A DNA stretch of 54,627 bases, from NCBI RefSeq assembly GCF_001270495.1, contig NZ_LGUR01000233.1, positions 1 through 54,627 on the forward strand, read 5' to 3'. This DNA comes from Streptomyces viridochromogenes. GTDB taxonomy: Bacteria; Actinomycetota; Actinomycetes; Streptomycetales; Streptomycetaceae. Shown piece by piece: positions 54,487-54,627 of the stretch (its first letter is position 1; each line of letters opens with the position of its first letter). A program made the translations under genes and the position numbers. A model generated the notes under the pieces. That model had not been told where the DNA came from. It made no database searches and saw only the letters and a list, made by a program, of their open reading frames with translations.

Positions 54487-54627
54487 ATGAACCCAGCCAG
54501 ACGTACGACCGCCGCAGCCGCGACGACGGTCGTGCTCGCCACCGCCGGCACCCTGCTCACCACGGCCCCCACCGCCTCCGCCGCCGTGACCTGCACCTCG
54601 CCCGTCTTCAAACGCCAGTTCTTCGCC
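54487..54627 (+). CDS. Secreted protein, N-terminal fragment (runs off the window)
   Basis: ATG 54487 has GAGGATC upstream. Forty-seven codons are visible: a signal peptide with TAAAATTVVLATAGTLLTTA and cleavage near PTASAA, then the mature start VTCTSPVFKRQFFA. That mature start recalls secreted Streptomyces proteins carrying a PA14-type domain, but too little is present to assign it. Confidence 0.7.
   Translation, partial: MNPARRTTAAAATTVVLATAGTLLTTAPTASAAVTCTSPVFKRQFFA

Overview
The window is high-GC actinobacterial chromosome, almost certainly Streptomyces. The evidence is strong G/C in third codon positions, GTG/TTG starts with GGAGG-type ribosome sites, rare TTA codons, an HspR-type operator at clpB, DUF397/XRE pairs, and a gene order (purA - kynurenine genes - fba - pyrE - clpB) that I recall from the conserved core of the S. 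coelicolor chromosome. No rRNA, tRNA, CRISPR array or insertion sequence was recognised.

1-9.3 kb: a glycosyltransferase/membrane fusion (5' end outside the window), two small unknown genes, purA, a degenerate diacylglycerol-kinase-like gene, a broken VOC-family remnant, and a GbsR/MarR repressor divergent from an ABC exporter pair. 9.3-18 kb: a cytochrome P450, a small secreted protein, and two paralogous NarL-type two-component systems in tandem. The second system is joined to an acyltransferase and a DUF1023 hydrolase. A 19-bp motif is shared upstream of both transcription units.

18-22 kb: a kynurenine route (candidate formamidase, TetR regulator, kynureninase, tryptophan 2,3-dioxygenase). 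22-31 kb: DUF3151, an MFS exporter, fba, pyrE, an aldose-epimerase-like gene, an SRPBCC protein, a membrane-fused spermidine-synthase-like protein, DUF2617 and a Cys/Gly-tailed mini-protein, with copies of a Streptomyces intergenic repeat between genes.

31.2-32.65 kb: an atypical islet bracketed by an 18-bp direct repeat. It holds 10-bp-phased TTCGC repeats, a 40-residue membrane peptide gene with a strong ribosome site and terminator, and a small membrane-anchored protein. 32.7-38 kb returns to core genes: an aminotransferase, a YbjN-domain protein, clpB with a HAIR operator, and a PPOX oxidoreductase.

38.1-47 kb is the most unusual part. It has a secreted mini-peptide coupled to a Rieske-like protein without cluster ligands, three intact and one decayed paralogous LuxR-type regulators, and a short stand-alone LuxR HTH protein. 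Next come a Sec-exported cationic helical peptide precursor, a strong attenuator-like hairpin, and a tightly overlapping operon (3-TM mini-protein, ABC ATPase, ABC permease, DUF418 protein). I propose an uncharacterised Sec-dependent bacteriocin-like system with its own export/immunity genes and regulator family.

47-54.6 kb: an XRE/DUF397 pair divergent from an anti-sigma-type ATPase, a RelE toxin-antitoxin pair, the ATP-grasp/alpha-E/transglutaminase trio, an apparently orphan sugar-binding lipoprotein, and the start of a secreted protein.
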